Origin: Elmis aenea | Taxonomy: Eukaryota > Arthropoda > Insecta > Coleoptera > Elmidae | DNA length: 64,000 nucleotides | NCBI GenBank assembly: GCA_947652605.1 | Contig: CANTFG010000301.1 | Span: 124,001 to 188,000 of the forward strand | Reading direction: 5' to 3' | In this document: one piece after another, positions 40,558 through 53,395 of the stretch | Position numbering within the stretch: the stretch's first letter is position 1 | How the letters are laid out: each line of letters opens with the position of its first letter | Program-made: the position numbers and the translations under genes | Notes under the pieces: model-generated | The model's input: the letters and a program-made list of their open reading frames with translations, nothing else | Database searches by the model: none | What the model was told of the DNA's origin: nothing

Positions 40558-42609
40558 AGCGACTATTTCTAAACAATTTTAATTATTGAGTTGTATATCA
40601 CAGGAACAGTTTATCCATCGCCTCTTTACAGGAATACAATTGTTTTGCATATGTCTTTCAATGAGCTGGTTTTAATTTTTAATAATTTCCTAAAAATACC
40701 GTGCTTTAGTTAATACATATGTTCCTTGAGCGACTATTTCTAAACAATTTTAATTATTGATTTGTATATCACAGGAACAGTTTATCCATCGCCTCTTTAC
40801 AGGAATACAATTGTTTTGCATATGTCTTTCAATGAGCTGGTTTTAATTTTTAATAATTTCCTAAAAATACCGTGCTTTAGTTAATACATATGTTCCTTGA
40901 GCGACTATTTCGAAACAATTTTAATTATTGATTTGTATATCACAGGAACAGTTTATCCATCGCCTCTTTACATGAATACAATTGTTTTGCATATGTCTTT
41001 CAATGAGCTGGTTTTAATTTTTAATAATTTCCTAAAAATACCGTGCTTTAGTTGATACATATGTTCCTTGAGCGACTATTTCTAAACAATTTTAATTATT
41101 GATTTGTATATGACAGGAACAGTATATCCATCGCCTCTTTACATGAATACAATTGTTTTGCATATGTCTTTCAATGAGCTGGTTTTAATTTTTAATAATT
41201 TCCTAAAAATACCGTGCTTTAGTTAATACATATGTTCCTTGAGCGACTATTTCGAAACAATTTTAATTATTGATTTGTATATCACAGGAACAGTTTATTT
41301 ATCGCCTCTTTACATGAATACAATTGTTTTGCATATGTCTTTCAATGAGCTGGTTTTAATTTTTAATAATTTCCTAAAAATACCGTGCTTTAGTTAATAC
41401 ATATGTTCCTTAAGCGACTATTTCAAAACAATTTTAATTATTGATTTGTATATCACAGGAACAGTTTATCCATCGCCTCTTTACATGAATACAATTGTTT
41501 TGCATATGTCTTTCAATGAGCTGGTTTTAATTTTTAATAATTTCCTAAAAATACCGTGCTTTAGTTAATACATATGTTCCTTGAGCGACTATTTCGAAAC
41601 AATTTTAATTATTGATTTGTATATCACAGGAACAGTTTATCCATCGCCTCTTTACATGAATACAATTGTTTTGCATATGTCTTTCAATGAGCTGGTTTTA
41701 ATTTTTAATAATTTCCTAAAAATACCGTGCTTTAGTTAATACATATGTTCCTTGAGCGACTATTTCTAAACAATTTTAATTATTGATTTGTATATGACAG
41801 GAACAGTTTATCCATTGCCTCTTTACATGAATACAATTGTTTTGCATATGTCTTTCAATGAGCTGGTTTTAATTTTTAATAATTTCCTAAAAATACCGTG
41901 CTTTAGTTTATACATATGTTCCTTGAGCGACTATTTCTAAACAATTTTAATTATTGATTTGTATATCACAGGAACAGTTTATCCATCGCCTCTTTACATG
42001 AATAAAATTGTTTTGCATATGTCTTTCAATGAGCTGGTTTTAATTTTTAATAATTTCCTAAAAATACCGTGCTTTAGTTAATACATATGTTCCTTGAGCG
42101 ACTATTTCGAAACAATTTTAATTATTGATTTGTATATCACAGGAACAGTTTATCCATCGCCTCTTTACATGAATACAATTGTTTTGCATATGTCTTTCAA
42201 TGAGCTGGTTTTAATTTTTAATAATTTCCTAAAAATACCGTGCTTTAGTTAATACATATGTTCCTTGAGCGACTATTTCTGAACAATTTTAATTATTGAT
42301 TTGTATGTCACAGAAACAGTTTATCCATCGCCTCTTTACATGAATACAATTGTTTTGCATATGTCTTTCAATGAGCTGGTATTAATTTTTAATAATTTCC
42401 TAAAAATACCGTGCTTTAGTTAATACATATGTTCCTTGAGCGACTATTTCTAAACAATTTTAATTATTGATTTGTATATCACAGGAACAGTTTATCCATC
42501 GCCTCTTTACAGGAATACAATTGTTTTGCATATGTCTTTCAATGAGCTGGTTTTAATTTTTAATAATTTCCTAAAAATACCGTGCATTAGTTAATACATA
42601 TGTTCCTTG
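39361..42609. repeat. 19-mer higher-order repeat, copy 1 (3249 bp)
   Basis: Order: 20, 21, 22, 23, 24, 25, 26-like, 21-like, 21, 24, 25, 26, 27-like, 24, 28, 29, 1-like, 2-like, then a hybrid at 42439. Rare marks make the pairing with copy 2 certain: GTTCATTG, CAAATATTG, AATGTCC, GAGTTGTAT (40588), AGTTGATAC (41051), TTAAGCGAC with TTTCAAAAC (41411) and AGTTTATAC (41905). Each recurs 3249 bases further on. The inner 24-25-26 string occurs twice, so an older nested duplication lies inside. Confidence 0.9.
42439..42609. repeat. Hybrid junction monomer joining the two 19-mers
   Basis: It starts like type 21 (TTTCTAAAC, acagg, CAATTGTTTTGC) and ends with the GCATTAG of types 19 and 22. It sits between 2-like (42268) and type 20 (42610), where a type 21 would be followed by 22 and a type 19 by 20. 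The equivalent place in copy 2 (45688) holds a plain type 21 ending in GCTTTAG. An unequal exchange between a 21 and a 19 in their right parts accounts for the 19-mer duplication. Confidence 0.78.
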
Positions 42610-45600
42610 AGCGACTATTTCTGAACAATTTTAATTATTGATTTGTATATCACAGGAACAGTTTATCCATCGCCTCTTTACATGAATACAATGGTTTTGC
42701 ATATGTCTTTCAATGAGCTGGTTTTAATTTTTAATAATTTCCTAAAAATACCGTGCTTTAGTTAATACATATGTTCCTTGAGCGACTATTTCTAAACAAT
42801 TTTAATTATTGATTTGTATATCACAGGAACAGTTTATCCATCGCCTCTTTACAGGAATACAATTGTTTTGCATATGTCTTTCAATGAGCTGGTTTTAATT
42901 TTTAATAATTTCCTAAAAATACCGTGCTTTAGTTAATACATATGTTCATTGAGCGACTATTTCTAAACAATTTTAATTATTGATTTGTATATCACAGGAA
43001 CAGTTTATCCATCGCCTCTTTACAGGAATACAATTGTTTTGCATATGTCTTTCAATGAGCTGGTTTTAATTTTTAATAATTTCCTAAAAATACCGTGCAT
43101 TAGTTAATACATATGTTCCTTGTGCGACTATTTCGAAACAATTTCAAATATTGATTTGTATATCACAGGAACAGTTTATCTATCGCCTCTTTACATGAAT
43201 ACAATTGTTTTGCATATGTCTTTCAATGAGCTGGTTTTAATTTTTAATAATTTCCTAAAAATACCGTGCATTAGTTAATACATATGTTCCTTGAGCGACT
43301 ATTTCGAAACAATTTTAATTATTGATTTGTATATCACAGGAACAGTTTATCCATCGCCTCTTTACATGAATACAATTGTTTTGCATATGTCTTTCAATGA
43401 GCTGGTTTTAATTTTTAATAATTTCCTAAAAATACCGTGCTTTAGTTAATACATATGTTCCTTGAGCGACTATTTCTAAACAATTTTAATTATTGATTTG
43501 TATATGACAGGAACAGTATATCCATCGCCTCTTTACATGAATACAATTGTTTTGCATATGTCTTTCAATGAGCTGGTTTTAATTTTTAATAATTTCCTAA
43601 AAATACCGTGCTTTAGTTAATACATATGTTCCTTGAGCGACTATTTCGAAACAATTTTAATTATTGATTTGTATATCACAGGAACAGTTTATCCATCGCC
43701 TCTTTACATGAATACAATTGTTTTGCATATGTCTTTCAATGAGCTGGTTTTAATTTTTAATAATGTCCTAAAAATACCGTGCTTTAGTTAATACATATGT
43801 TCCTTGAGCGACTATTTCTAAACAATTTTAATTATTGAGTTGTATATCACAGGAACAGTTTATCCATCGCCTCTTTACAGGAATACAATTGTTTTGCATA
43901 TGTCTTTCAATGAGCTGGTTTTAATTTTTAATAATTTCCTAAAAATACCGTGCTTTAGTTAATACATATGTTCCTTGAGCGACTATTTCTAAACAATTTT
44001 AATTATTGATTTGTATATCACAGGAACAGTTTATCCATCGCCTCTTTACAGGAATACAATTGTTTTGCATATGTCTTTCAATGAGCTGGTTTTAATTTTT
44101 AATAATTTCCTAAAAATACCGTGCTTTAGTTAATACATATGTTCCTTGAGCGACTATTTCGAAACAATTTTAATTATTGATTTGTATATCACAGGAACAG
44201 TTTATCCATCGCCTCTTTACATGAATACAATTGTTTTGCATATGTCTTTCAATGAGCTGGTTTTAATTTTTAATAATTTCCTAAAAATACCGTGCTTTAG
44301 TTGATACATATGTTCCTTGAGCGACTATTTCTAAACAATTTTAATTATTGATTTGTATATGACAGGAACAGTATATCCATCGCCTCTTTACATGAATACA
44401 ATTGTTTTGCATATGTCTTTCAATGAGCTGGTTTTAATTTTTAATAATTTCCTAAAAATACCGTGCTTTAGTTAATACATATGTTCCTTGAGCGACTATT
44501 TCGAAACAATTTTAATTATTGATTTGTATATCACAGGAACAGTTTATTTATCGCCTCTTTACATGAATACAATTGTTTTGCATATGTCTTTCAATGAGCT
44601 GGTTTTAATTTTTAATAATTTCCTAAAAATACCGTGCTTTAGTTAATACATATGTTCCTTAAGCGACTATTTCAAAACAATTTTAATTATTGATTTGTAT
44701 ATCACAGGAACAGTTTATCCATCGCCTCTTTACATGAATACAATTGTTTTGCATATGTCTTTCAATGAGCTGGTTTTAATTTTTAATAATTTCCTAAAAA
44801 TACCGTGCTTTAGTTAATACATATGTTCCTTGAGCGACTATTTCGAAACAATTTTAATTATTGATTTGTATATCACAGGAACAGTTTATCCATCGCCTCT
44901 TTACATGAATACAATTGTTTTGCATATGTCTTTCAATGAGCTGGTTTTAATTTTTAATAATTTCCTAAAAATACCGTGCTTTAGTTAATACATATGTTCC
45001 TTGAGCGACTATTTCTAAACAATTTTAATTATTGATTTGTATATGACAGGAACAGTTTATCCATTGCCTCTTTACATGAATACAATTGTTTTGCATATGT
45101 CTTTCAATGAGCTGGTTTTAATTTTTAATAATTTCCTAAAAATACCGTGCTTTAGTTTATACATATGTTCCTTGAGCGACTATTTCTAAACAATTTTAAT
45201 TATTGATTTGTATATCACAGGAACAGTTTATCCATCGCCTCTTTACATGAATAAAATTGTTTTGCATATGTCTTTCAATGAGCTGGTTTTAATTTTTAAT
45301 AATTTCCTAAAAATACCGTGCTTTAGTTAATACATATGTTCCTTGAGCGACTATTTCGAAACAATTTTAATTATTGATTTGTATATCACAGGAACAGTTT
45401 ATCCATCGCCTCTTTACATGAATACAATTGTTTTGCATATGTCTTTCAATGAGCTGGTTTTAATTTTTAATAATTTCCTAAAAATACCGTGCTTTAGTTA
45501 ATACATATGTTCCTTGAGCGACTATTTCTGAACAATTTTAATTATTGATTTGTATGTCACAGAAACAGTTTATCCATCGCCTCTTTACATGAATACAATT

Positions 45601-45858
45601 GTTTTGCATATGTCTTTCAATGAGCTGGTATTAATTTTTAATAATTTCCTAAAAATACCGTGCTTTAGTTAATACATATGTTCCTTGAGCGACTATTTCT
45701 AAACAATTTTAATTATTGATTTGTATATCACAGGAACAGTTTATCCATCGCCTCTTTACAGGAATACAATTGTTTTGCATATGTCTTTCAATGAGCTGGT
45801 TTTAATTTTTAATAATTTCCTAAAAATACCGTGCTTTAGTTAATACATATGTTCCTTG
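42610..45858. repeat. 19-mer higher-order repeat, copy 2 (3249 bp)
   Basis: Eighteen monomers repeat 39361-42438 with all the rare marks listed for copy 1. I found no difference between the copies by eye at those marks, so the event is recent. The last monomer (45688) is a plain type 21. It leads into 22, 5, 6 and 7, the order also seen after 21 at 10949 and 15228, so this copy keeps the older right flank. Confidence 0.9.
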
Positions 45859-46546
45859 AGCGACTATTTCTAAACAATTTTAATTATTGATTTGTATATC
45901 ACAGGAACAGTTTATCCATCGCCTCTTTACAGGAATACAATTGTTTTGCATATGTCTTTCAATGATCTGGCTTTAATTTTTAATAATTTCCTAAAAATAC
46001 CGTGCATTAGTTAATACATATGTTCTTTGAGCGACTATTTCTGAACAATTTTAATTATTGATTTGTATGTATATCACAGGAACAGTTTATCCATCGCCTC
46101 TTTACATGAATACAATTGTTTTGCATATGTCTTTCAATGAGCTGGTTTTAATTTTTAATAATTTCCTAAAAATACCGTGCTTTAGTTAATACATATGTTC
46201 CTTGTGCGACTATTTCGAAACAATTTCAATTATTGATTTGTATATGACAGGAACAGTTTATCCATCGCCTCTTTACATGAATACAATTGTTTTGCATATG
46301 TCTTTCAATGAGCTGGTTTTAATTTTTAATAATTTCCTAAAAATACCGTGCATTAGTTAATACATATGTTCCTTGTGCGACTATTTCGAAACAATTTCAA
46401 TTATTGATTTGTATATCACAGAAACAGTTTATCTATCGCCTCTTTACATGAATACAATTGTTTTGCATATGTCTTTCAATGAGCTGGTTTTAATTTTTAA
46501 TAATTTCCTAAAAATACCGTGCTTTAGTTAATACATATGTTCCTTG
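45859..46546. repeat. Types 22, 5, 6, 7
   Basis: Four monomers start at 45859, 46030 (175 bp), 46205 and 46376. The type 22 copy has private AATGATCTGGCTTT near 45961. The type 7 copy has CACAGAAAC instead of CACAGGAAC, a mark of types 8, 9, 12 and 27. The same four-type string leads into another rearranged segment at 60415-61102. Confidence 0.85.
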
Positions 46547-46717
46547 AGCGACTATTTCTAAACAATTTTAATTATTGATTTGTATATGACAGGAACAGTA
46601 TATCCATCGCCTCTTTACATGAATACAATTGTTTTGCATATGTCTTTTAATGAGCTGGTTTTAATTTTTAATAATTTCCTAAAAATACCGTGCTTTAGTT
46701 AATACATATGTTCCTTG

Positions 46718-46892
46718 AGCGACTATTTCTAAACAATTTTAATTATTGATTTGTATATGACAGGAACAGGAACAGTTTATCCATCGCCTCTTTACATGAA
46801 TACAATTGTTTCATATGTCTTTCAATGAGCTGGTTTTAATTTTTAATAATTTCCTAAAAATACCGTGCATTAGTTAATACATATGTTCCTTG
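46718..46892. repeat. 175-bp monomer with a 6-bp gain and a 2-bp loss
   Basis: GACAGGAACAG is extended to GACAGGAACAGGAACAG by a 6-bp tandem duplication near 46763. GTTTTGCATATG is shortened to GTTTCATATG near 46808 by a 2-bp loss. The net gain is 4 bp. The length therefore matches type 5 but the cause is different. The copy begins like type 25 (TTTCTAAAC, TGACAGG) and ends in GCATTAG like type 6, and it is followed by a type 7. It is probably a hybrid. Confidence 0.85.
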
Positions 46893-48089
46893 TGCGACTA
46901 TTTCGAAACAATTTCAATTATTGATTTGTATATCACAGGAACAGTTTATCTATCGCCTCTTTACATGAATACAATTGTTTTGCATATGTCTTTCAATGAG
47001 CTGGTTTTAATTTTTAATAATTTCCTAAAAATACCGTGCTTTAGTTAATACATATGTTCCTTGAGCGACTATTTCTAAACAATTTTAATTATTGATTTGT
47101 ATATGACAGGAACAGTATATCCATCGCCTCTTTACATGAATACAATTGTTTTGCATATGTCTTTCAATGAGCTGGTTTTAATTTTTAATAATTTCCTAAA
47201 AATACCGTGCTTTAGTTAATACATATGTTCCTTGAGCGACTATTTCTAAACAATTTTAATTATTGATTTGTATATGACAGGAACAGTATATCCATCGCCT
47301 CTTTACATGAATACAATTGTTTTGCATATGTCTTTCAATGAGCTGGTTTTAATTTTTAATAATTTCCTAAAAATACCGTGCTTTAGTTAATACATATGTT
47401 CCTTGAGCGACTATTTCTAAACAATTTTAATTATTGATTTGTATATCACAGGAACAGTTTATTTATCGCCTCTTTACATGAATACAATTGTTTTGCATAT
47501 GTCTTTCAATGAGCTGGTTTTAATTTTTAATAATTTCCTAAAAATACCGTGCTTTAGTTAATACATATGTTCCTTGAGCGACTATTTCGAAACAATTTTA
47601 ATTATTGATTTGTATATCACAGGAACAGTTTATCCATTGCCTCTCTACATGAATACAATTGTTTTGCATATGTCTTTCAATGAGCTGGTTTTAATTTTTA
47701 ATAATTTCCTAAAAATACCGTGCATTAGTTAATACATATGTTCCTTGTGCGACTATTTCGAAACAATTTCAATTATTGATTTGTATATCACAGGAACAGT
47801 TTATCTATCGCCTCTTTACATGAATACAATTGTTTTGCATATGTCTTTCAATGAGCTGGTTTTAATTTTTAATAATTTCCTAAAAATACCGTGCATTAGT
47901 TAATACATATGTTCCTTGAGCGACTATTTCGAAACAATTTTAATTATTGATTTGTATATCACAGGAACAGTTTATCCATCGCCTCTTTACATGAATACAA
48001 TTGTTTTGCATATGTCTTTCAATGAGCTGGTTTTAATTTTTAATAATTTCCTAAAAATACCGTGCTTTAGTTAATACATATGTTCCTTG

Positions 48090-48257
48090 GACTATTTCGA
48101 AACAATTTTAATTATTGATTTGTATATCACAGAAACAGTTTATTTATCGCCTCTTTACATGAATACAATTGTTTTGCATATGTCTTTCAATGAGCTGGTT
48201 TTAATTTTTAATAATTTCCTAAAAATACCGTGCTTTAGTTAATACATATGTTCCTTG
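48090..48257. repeat. 168-bp monomer with a 3-bp loss at the start motif
   Basis: CCTTGAGCGACTATT is shortened to CCTTGGACTATT at 48086, so the start motif and its CpG are lost. The body combines CACAGAAAC (type 27) with TTTATTTATCG (type 26), which makes it a 26/27 mixture. This is the only full-length monomer in which I see the AGCGAC start destroyed by a deletion of more than one base. Confidence 0.87.
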
Positions 48258-48428
48258 AGCGACTATTTCGAAACAATTTTAATTATTGATTTGTATATCA
48301 CAGGAACAGTTTATCCATCGCCTCTTTACATGAATACAATTGTTTTGCATATGTCTTTCAATGAGCTGGTTTTAATTTTTAATAATTTCCTAAAAATACC
48401 GTGCTTTAGTTAATACATATGTTCCTTG

Positions 48429-51400
48429 AGCGACTATTTCTAAACAATTTTAATTATTGATTTGTATATGACAGGAACAGTTTATCCATTGCCTCTTTAC
48501 ATGAATACAATTGTTTTGCATATGTCTTTCAATGAGCTGGTTTTAATTTTTAATAATTTCCTAAAAATACCGTGCTTTAGTTAATACATATGTTCCTTGA
48601 GCGACTATTTCTAAACAATTTTAATTATTGATTTGTATATCACAGGAACAGTTTATACATCGCCTCTTTACATGAATAAAATTGTTTTGCATATGTCTTT
48701 CAATGAGCTGGTTTTAATTTTTAATAGTTTCCTAAAAATACCGTGCTTTAGTTAATACATATGTTCCTTGAGCGACTATTTCGAAACAATTTTAATTATT
48801 GATTTGTATATCACAGGAACAGTTTATCCATCGCCTCTTTACATGAATACAATTGTTTTGCATATGTCTTTCAATGAGCTGGTTTTAATTTTTAATAATT
48901 TCCTAAAAATACCGTGCTTTAGTTAATACATATGTTCCTTGAGCGACTATTTCTGAACAATTATAATTATTGATTTGTATGTCACAGAAACAGTTTATCC
49001 ATCGCCTCTTTACATGAATACAATTGTTTTGCATATGTCTTTCAATGAGCTGGTATTAATTTTTAATAATTTCCTAAAAATACCGTGCTTTAGTTAATAC
49101 ATATGTTCCTTGAGCGACTATTTCGAAACAATTTTAATTATTGATTTGTATATCACAGGAACAGTTTATCCATCGCCTCTTTACAGGAATACAATTTTTT
49201 TGCATATGTCTTTCAATGAGCTGGTTTTAATTTTTAATAATTTCCTAAAAATACCGTGCTTTAGTTAATACATATGTTCCTTGAGCGACTATTTCTAAAC
49301 AATTTTAATTATTGATTTGTATATCACAGGAACAGTTTATCCATCGCCTCTTTACAGGAATACAATTGTTTTGCATATGTCTTTCAATGAGCTGGTTTTA
49401 ATTTTTAATAATTTCCTAAAAATACCGTGCATTAGTTAATACATATGTTCTTTGAGCGACTATTTCTGAACAATTTTAATTATTGATTTGTATGTATATC
49501 ACAGGAACAGTTTATCCATCGCCTCTTTACATGAATACAATTGTTTTGCATATGTCTTTCAATGAGCTGGTTTTAATTTTTAATAATTTCCTAAAAATAC
49601 CGTGCTTTAGTTAATACATATGTTCCTTGTGCGACTATTTCGAAACAATTTCAATTATTGATTTGTATATGACAGGAACAGTTTATCCATCGCCTCTTTA
49701 CATGAATACAATTGTTTTGCATATGTCTTTCAAGGAGCTGGTTTTAATTTTTAATAATTTCCTAAAAATACCGTGCATTAGTTAATACATATGTTCCTTG
49801 TGCGACTATTTCGAAACAATTTCAATTATTGATTTGTATATCACAGGAACAGTTTATCTATCGCCTCTTTACATGAATACAATTGTTTTGCATATGTCTT
49901 TCAATGAGCTGGTTTTAATTTTTAATAATTTCCTAAAAATACCGTGCTTTAGTTAATACATATGTTCCTTGAGCGACTATTTCTGAACAATTTTAATTAT
50001 TGATTTGTATATCACAGAAACAGTTTATCCATCGCCTCTTTACAGGAATACAATTGTTTTGCATATGTCTTTCAATGAGCTGGTTTTAATTTTTAATAAT
50101 TTCCTAAAAATACCGTGCTTTAGTTAATACATATGTTCCTTGAGCGACTATTTCTGAACAATTTTAATTATTGATTTGTATATCACAGAAACAGTTTATC
50201 CATCGCCTCTTTACATGAATACAATTGTTTTGCATATGTCTTTCAAAGAGCTGGTTTTAATTTTTACTAATTTCCTAAAAATACCGTGCTTTAGTTAATA
50301 CATATGTTCCTTGTGCGACTATTTCGAAACAATTTCAATTATTGATTTGTATATGACAGGAACAGTTTATGCATCGCCTTTTTACATGAATAAAATTGTT
50401 TTGCATATGTCTTTCAATGAGCTGGTTTTAATTTTTAATAATTTCCTAAAAATACCGTGCTTTAGTTAATACATATGTTCCTTGTGCGACTATTTTGAAA
50501 CAATTTCAATTATTGATTTGTATATGACAGGAACAGTTTATCCATCGCTTCTTTACATGAATACAATTGTTTTGCATATGTCTTTCAATGAGCTGGTTTT
50601 ATTTTTTAATAATTTCCTAAAAATACCGTGCTTTAGTTAATACATATGTTCCTTGAGCGACTATTTCTAAACAATTTTAATTATTGATTTGTATATCACA
50701 GAAACAGTTTATCCATCGCCTCTTTACATGAATACAATTGTTTTGCATATGTCTTTCAATGAGCTGGTATTAATTTTTAATAATTTCCTAAAAATACCGT
50801 GCTTTAGTTAATTCATATGTTCCTTGTGCGACTATTTCGAAACAATTTCAATTATTGATTTGTATATGACAGGAACAGTTTATCCATCGCCTCTTTACAT
50901 GAATACAATTGTTTTGCGTATGTCTTTCAATGAGCTGGTTTTAATTTTTAATAATTTCCTAAAAATACCGTGCTTTAGTTAATACATATGTTCCTTGAGC
51001 GACTATTTCTAAACAATTTTAATTATTGATTTGTATATCACAGGAACAGTTTATCCATCGCCTCTTTACAGGAATACATTTGTTTTGCATATGTCTTTCA
51101 ATGAGCTGGTTTTAATTTTTAATAATTTCCTAAAAATACCGTGCATTAGTTAATACATATGTTCCTTGAGCGACTATTTCTGAACAATTTTAATTATTGA
51201 TTTGTATATCACAGGAACAGTTTATCCATCGCCTCTTTACATGAATACAATTGTTTTGCATATGTCTTTCAATGAGCTGGTTTTAATTTTTAATAATTTC
51301 CTAAAAATACCGTGCTTTAGTTAATACATATGTTCCTTGGGCGACTATTTCTAAACGATTTTAATTATTGATTTGTATATCACAGGAACAGTTTATCCAT

Positions 51401-53220
51401 CGCCTCTTTACATGAATACAATTGTTTTGCATATGTCTTTCAATGAGCTGGTTTTAATTTTTAATAATTTCCTAAAAATACCGTGCTTTAGTTAATACAT
51501 ATGTTCCTTGAGCGACTATTTCTAAACAATTTTAATTATTGATTTGTATATGACAGGAACAGTATATCCATCGCCTCTTTACATGAATACAATTGTTTTG
51601 CATATGTCTTTCAATGAGCTGGCATTATATTTTAATAATTTCCTAAAAATACCGTGCTTTAGTTAATACATATGTTCCTTGTGCGACTATTTCGAAACTA
51701 TTTCAATTATTGATTTGTATATGACAGGAACAGTTTATCCATCGCCTCTTTACATGAATACAATTGTTTTGCATATGTCTTTCAATGAGCTGGCATTAAT
51801 TTTTAATAATTTCCTAAAAATACCGTGCTTTAGTTAATACATATGTTCCTTGTGCGACTATTTCGAAACTATTTCAATTATTGATTTGTATATGACAGGA
51901 ACAGTTTATCCATCGCCTCTTTACATGAATACAATTGTTTTGCATATGTCTTTCAATGAGCTGGTTTTAATTTTTAATAATTTCCTAAAAATACCGTGCA
52001 TTAGTTAATACATATGTTCCTTGAGCGACTATTTCTGAACAATTTTAATTATTGATTTGTATATCACAGGAACAGTTTATCCATCGCCTCTTTACATGAA
52101 TACAATGGTTTTGCATATGTCTTTCAATGAGCTGGTTTTAATTTTTAATAATTTCCTAAAAATACCGTGCTTTAGTTAATACATATGTTCCTTGAGCGAC
52201 TATTTCTAAACAATTTTAATTATTGATTTGTATATCACAGGAACACTTTATCCATCGCCTCTTTACAGGAATACAATTGTTTTGCATATGTCTTTCAATG
52301 AGCTGGTTTTAATTTTTAATAATTTCCTAAAAATACCGTGCTTTAGTTAATACATATGTTCCTTGAGCGACTATTTCTAAACAATTTTAATTATTGATTT
52401 GTATATCACAGGAACAGTTTATCCATCGCCTCTTTACAGGAATACAATTGTTTTGCATATGTCTTTCAATGAGCTGGTTTTAATTTTTAATAATTTCCTA
52501 AAAATACCGTGCATTAGTTAATACATATGTTCCTTGTGCGACTATTTCGAAACAATTTCAATTATTGATTTGTATATCACAGGAACAGTTTATCTATCGC
52601 CTCTTTACATGAATACAATTGTTTTGCATATGTCTTTCAATGAGCTGGTTTTAATTTTTAATAATTTCCTAAAAATACCGTGCATTAGTTAATACATATG
52701 TTCCTTGAGCGACTATTTCGAAACAATTTTAATTATTGATTTGTATATCACAGGAACAGTTTATCCATCGCCTCTTTACATGAATACAATTGTTTTGCAT
52801 ATGTCTTTCAATGAGCTGGTTTTAATTTTTAATAATTTCCTAAAAATACCGTGCTTTAGTTAATACATATGTTCCTTGAGCGACTATTTCTAAACAATTT
52901 TTATTATTGATTTGTATATGACAGGAACAGTATATTCATCGCCTCTTTACATGAATACAATTGTTTTGCATATGTCTTTCAATGAGCTGGTTTTAATTTT
53001 TAATAATTTCCTAAAAATACCGTGCTTTAGTTAATACATATGTTCCTTGAGCGACTATTTCGAAACAATTTTAATTATTGATTTGTATATCACAGGAACA
53101 GTTTATTTATCGCCTCTTTACATGAATACAATTGTTTTGCATATGTCTTTCAATGAGCTGGTTTTAATTTTTAATAATTTCCTAAAAATACCGTGCTTTA
53201 GTTAATACATATGTTCCTTG
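48429..53220. repeat. Dispersed 28-mer unit, copy 1 (4792 bp)
   Basis: Order: 28, 29, 1-like, 2, 3-like, 22, 5 (175 bp), 6-16, 25/17 hybrid, 18/17 hybrid, 18/19 hybrid, 20-26. This runs round nearly the whole ancestral cycle. Rare marks shared with copy 2 are TTTATACATCG in type 29, ATTATAATT in type 2, CAAGGAG in type 6 (49731) and GGCATTATATTTT (51631). Private marks: TATGCATCG near 50369, TTAATTCATATG near 50808, GCGTATGTC near 50918 and GAACACTTT near 52242. Confidence 0.88.
51511..52023. repeat. Three successive hybrid monomers: 25/17, 18/17, 18/19
   Basis: Where the ancestral order is 17, 18, 19, three chimeras stand. 51511 begins as type 25 (TTTCTAAAC, TGACAGG, GTATATCC) and ends as type 17 (GGCATTA). 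51682 begins as type 18 (TGCGAC, AAACTATT, TGACAGG) and also has GGCATTAA from type 17. 51853 begins as type 18 and ends with the GCATTAG of type 19, followed by a normal type 20. Each is a within-monomer exchange, and the total of three monomers is preserved. The same three are at 57679-58191. Confidence 0.85.
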
Positions 53221-53395
53221 AGCGACTATTTCTGAACAATTTTAATTATTGATTTGTATGTCACAGAAACAGTTTATCCATCGCCTCTTTACATGAATAC
53301 AATTGTTTTGCATATGTCTTTCAATGAGCTGGTATTAATTTTTAATAATTTCCTAAAAATACCGTGCTTTAGTTAATACATAATTATGTTCCTTG
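53221..53395. repeat. 175-bp monomer with a 4-bp insertion at the second CATATG
   Basis: ACATATGTT reads ACATAATTATGTT at 53378, a 4-bp gain in the second CATATG. The body is type 2-like (TTTCTGAAC, GTCACAGA, GGTATTAA). It is the mirror case of 25845, where the insertion hit the first CATATG of a 2-like monomer. Both insertions add A/T bases at the TA step of the palindrome. Confidence 0.87.

Larger units (their letters stand above)
46547..48428. repeat. Scrambled segment of 11 monomers
   Basis: Monomers start at 46547 (25), 46718 (25/6 hybrid, 175 bp), 46893 (7), 47064 (25), 47235 (25), 47406 (26 with TTTCTAAAC), 47577 (24/28 mix with CCATTGCCTCTC and cattag), 47748 (23), 47919 (24), 48090 (26/27 mix, 168 bp) and 48258 (24). 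Type 25 occurs four times. No ancestral order longer than two or three steps survives. The string 7, 25, 25, (26), 24-like, 23, 24 reappears at 60932-61957, so this is a copied arrangement rather than noise. Confidence 0.8.

Noticed and set aside
46718..46892. A thirteenth type 5 monomer because of its 175-bp length
   Set aside because: It lacks the GTAT duplication. Its length comes from a 6-bp gain in the GGAACA region and a 2-bp loss before CATATG.
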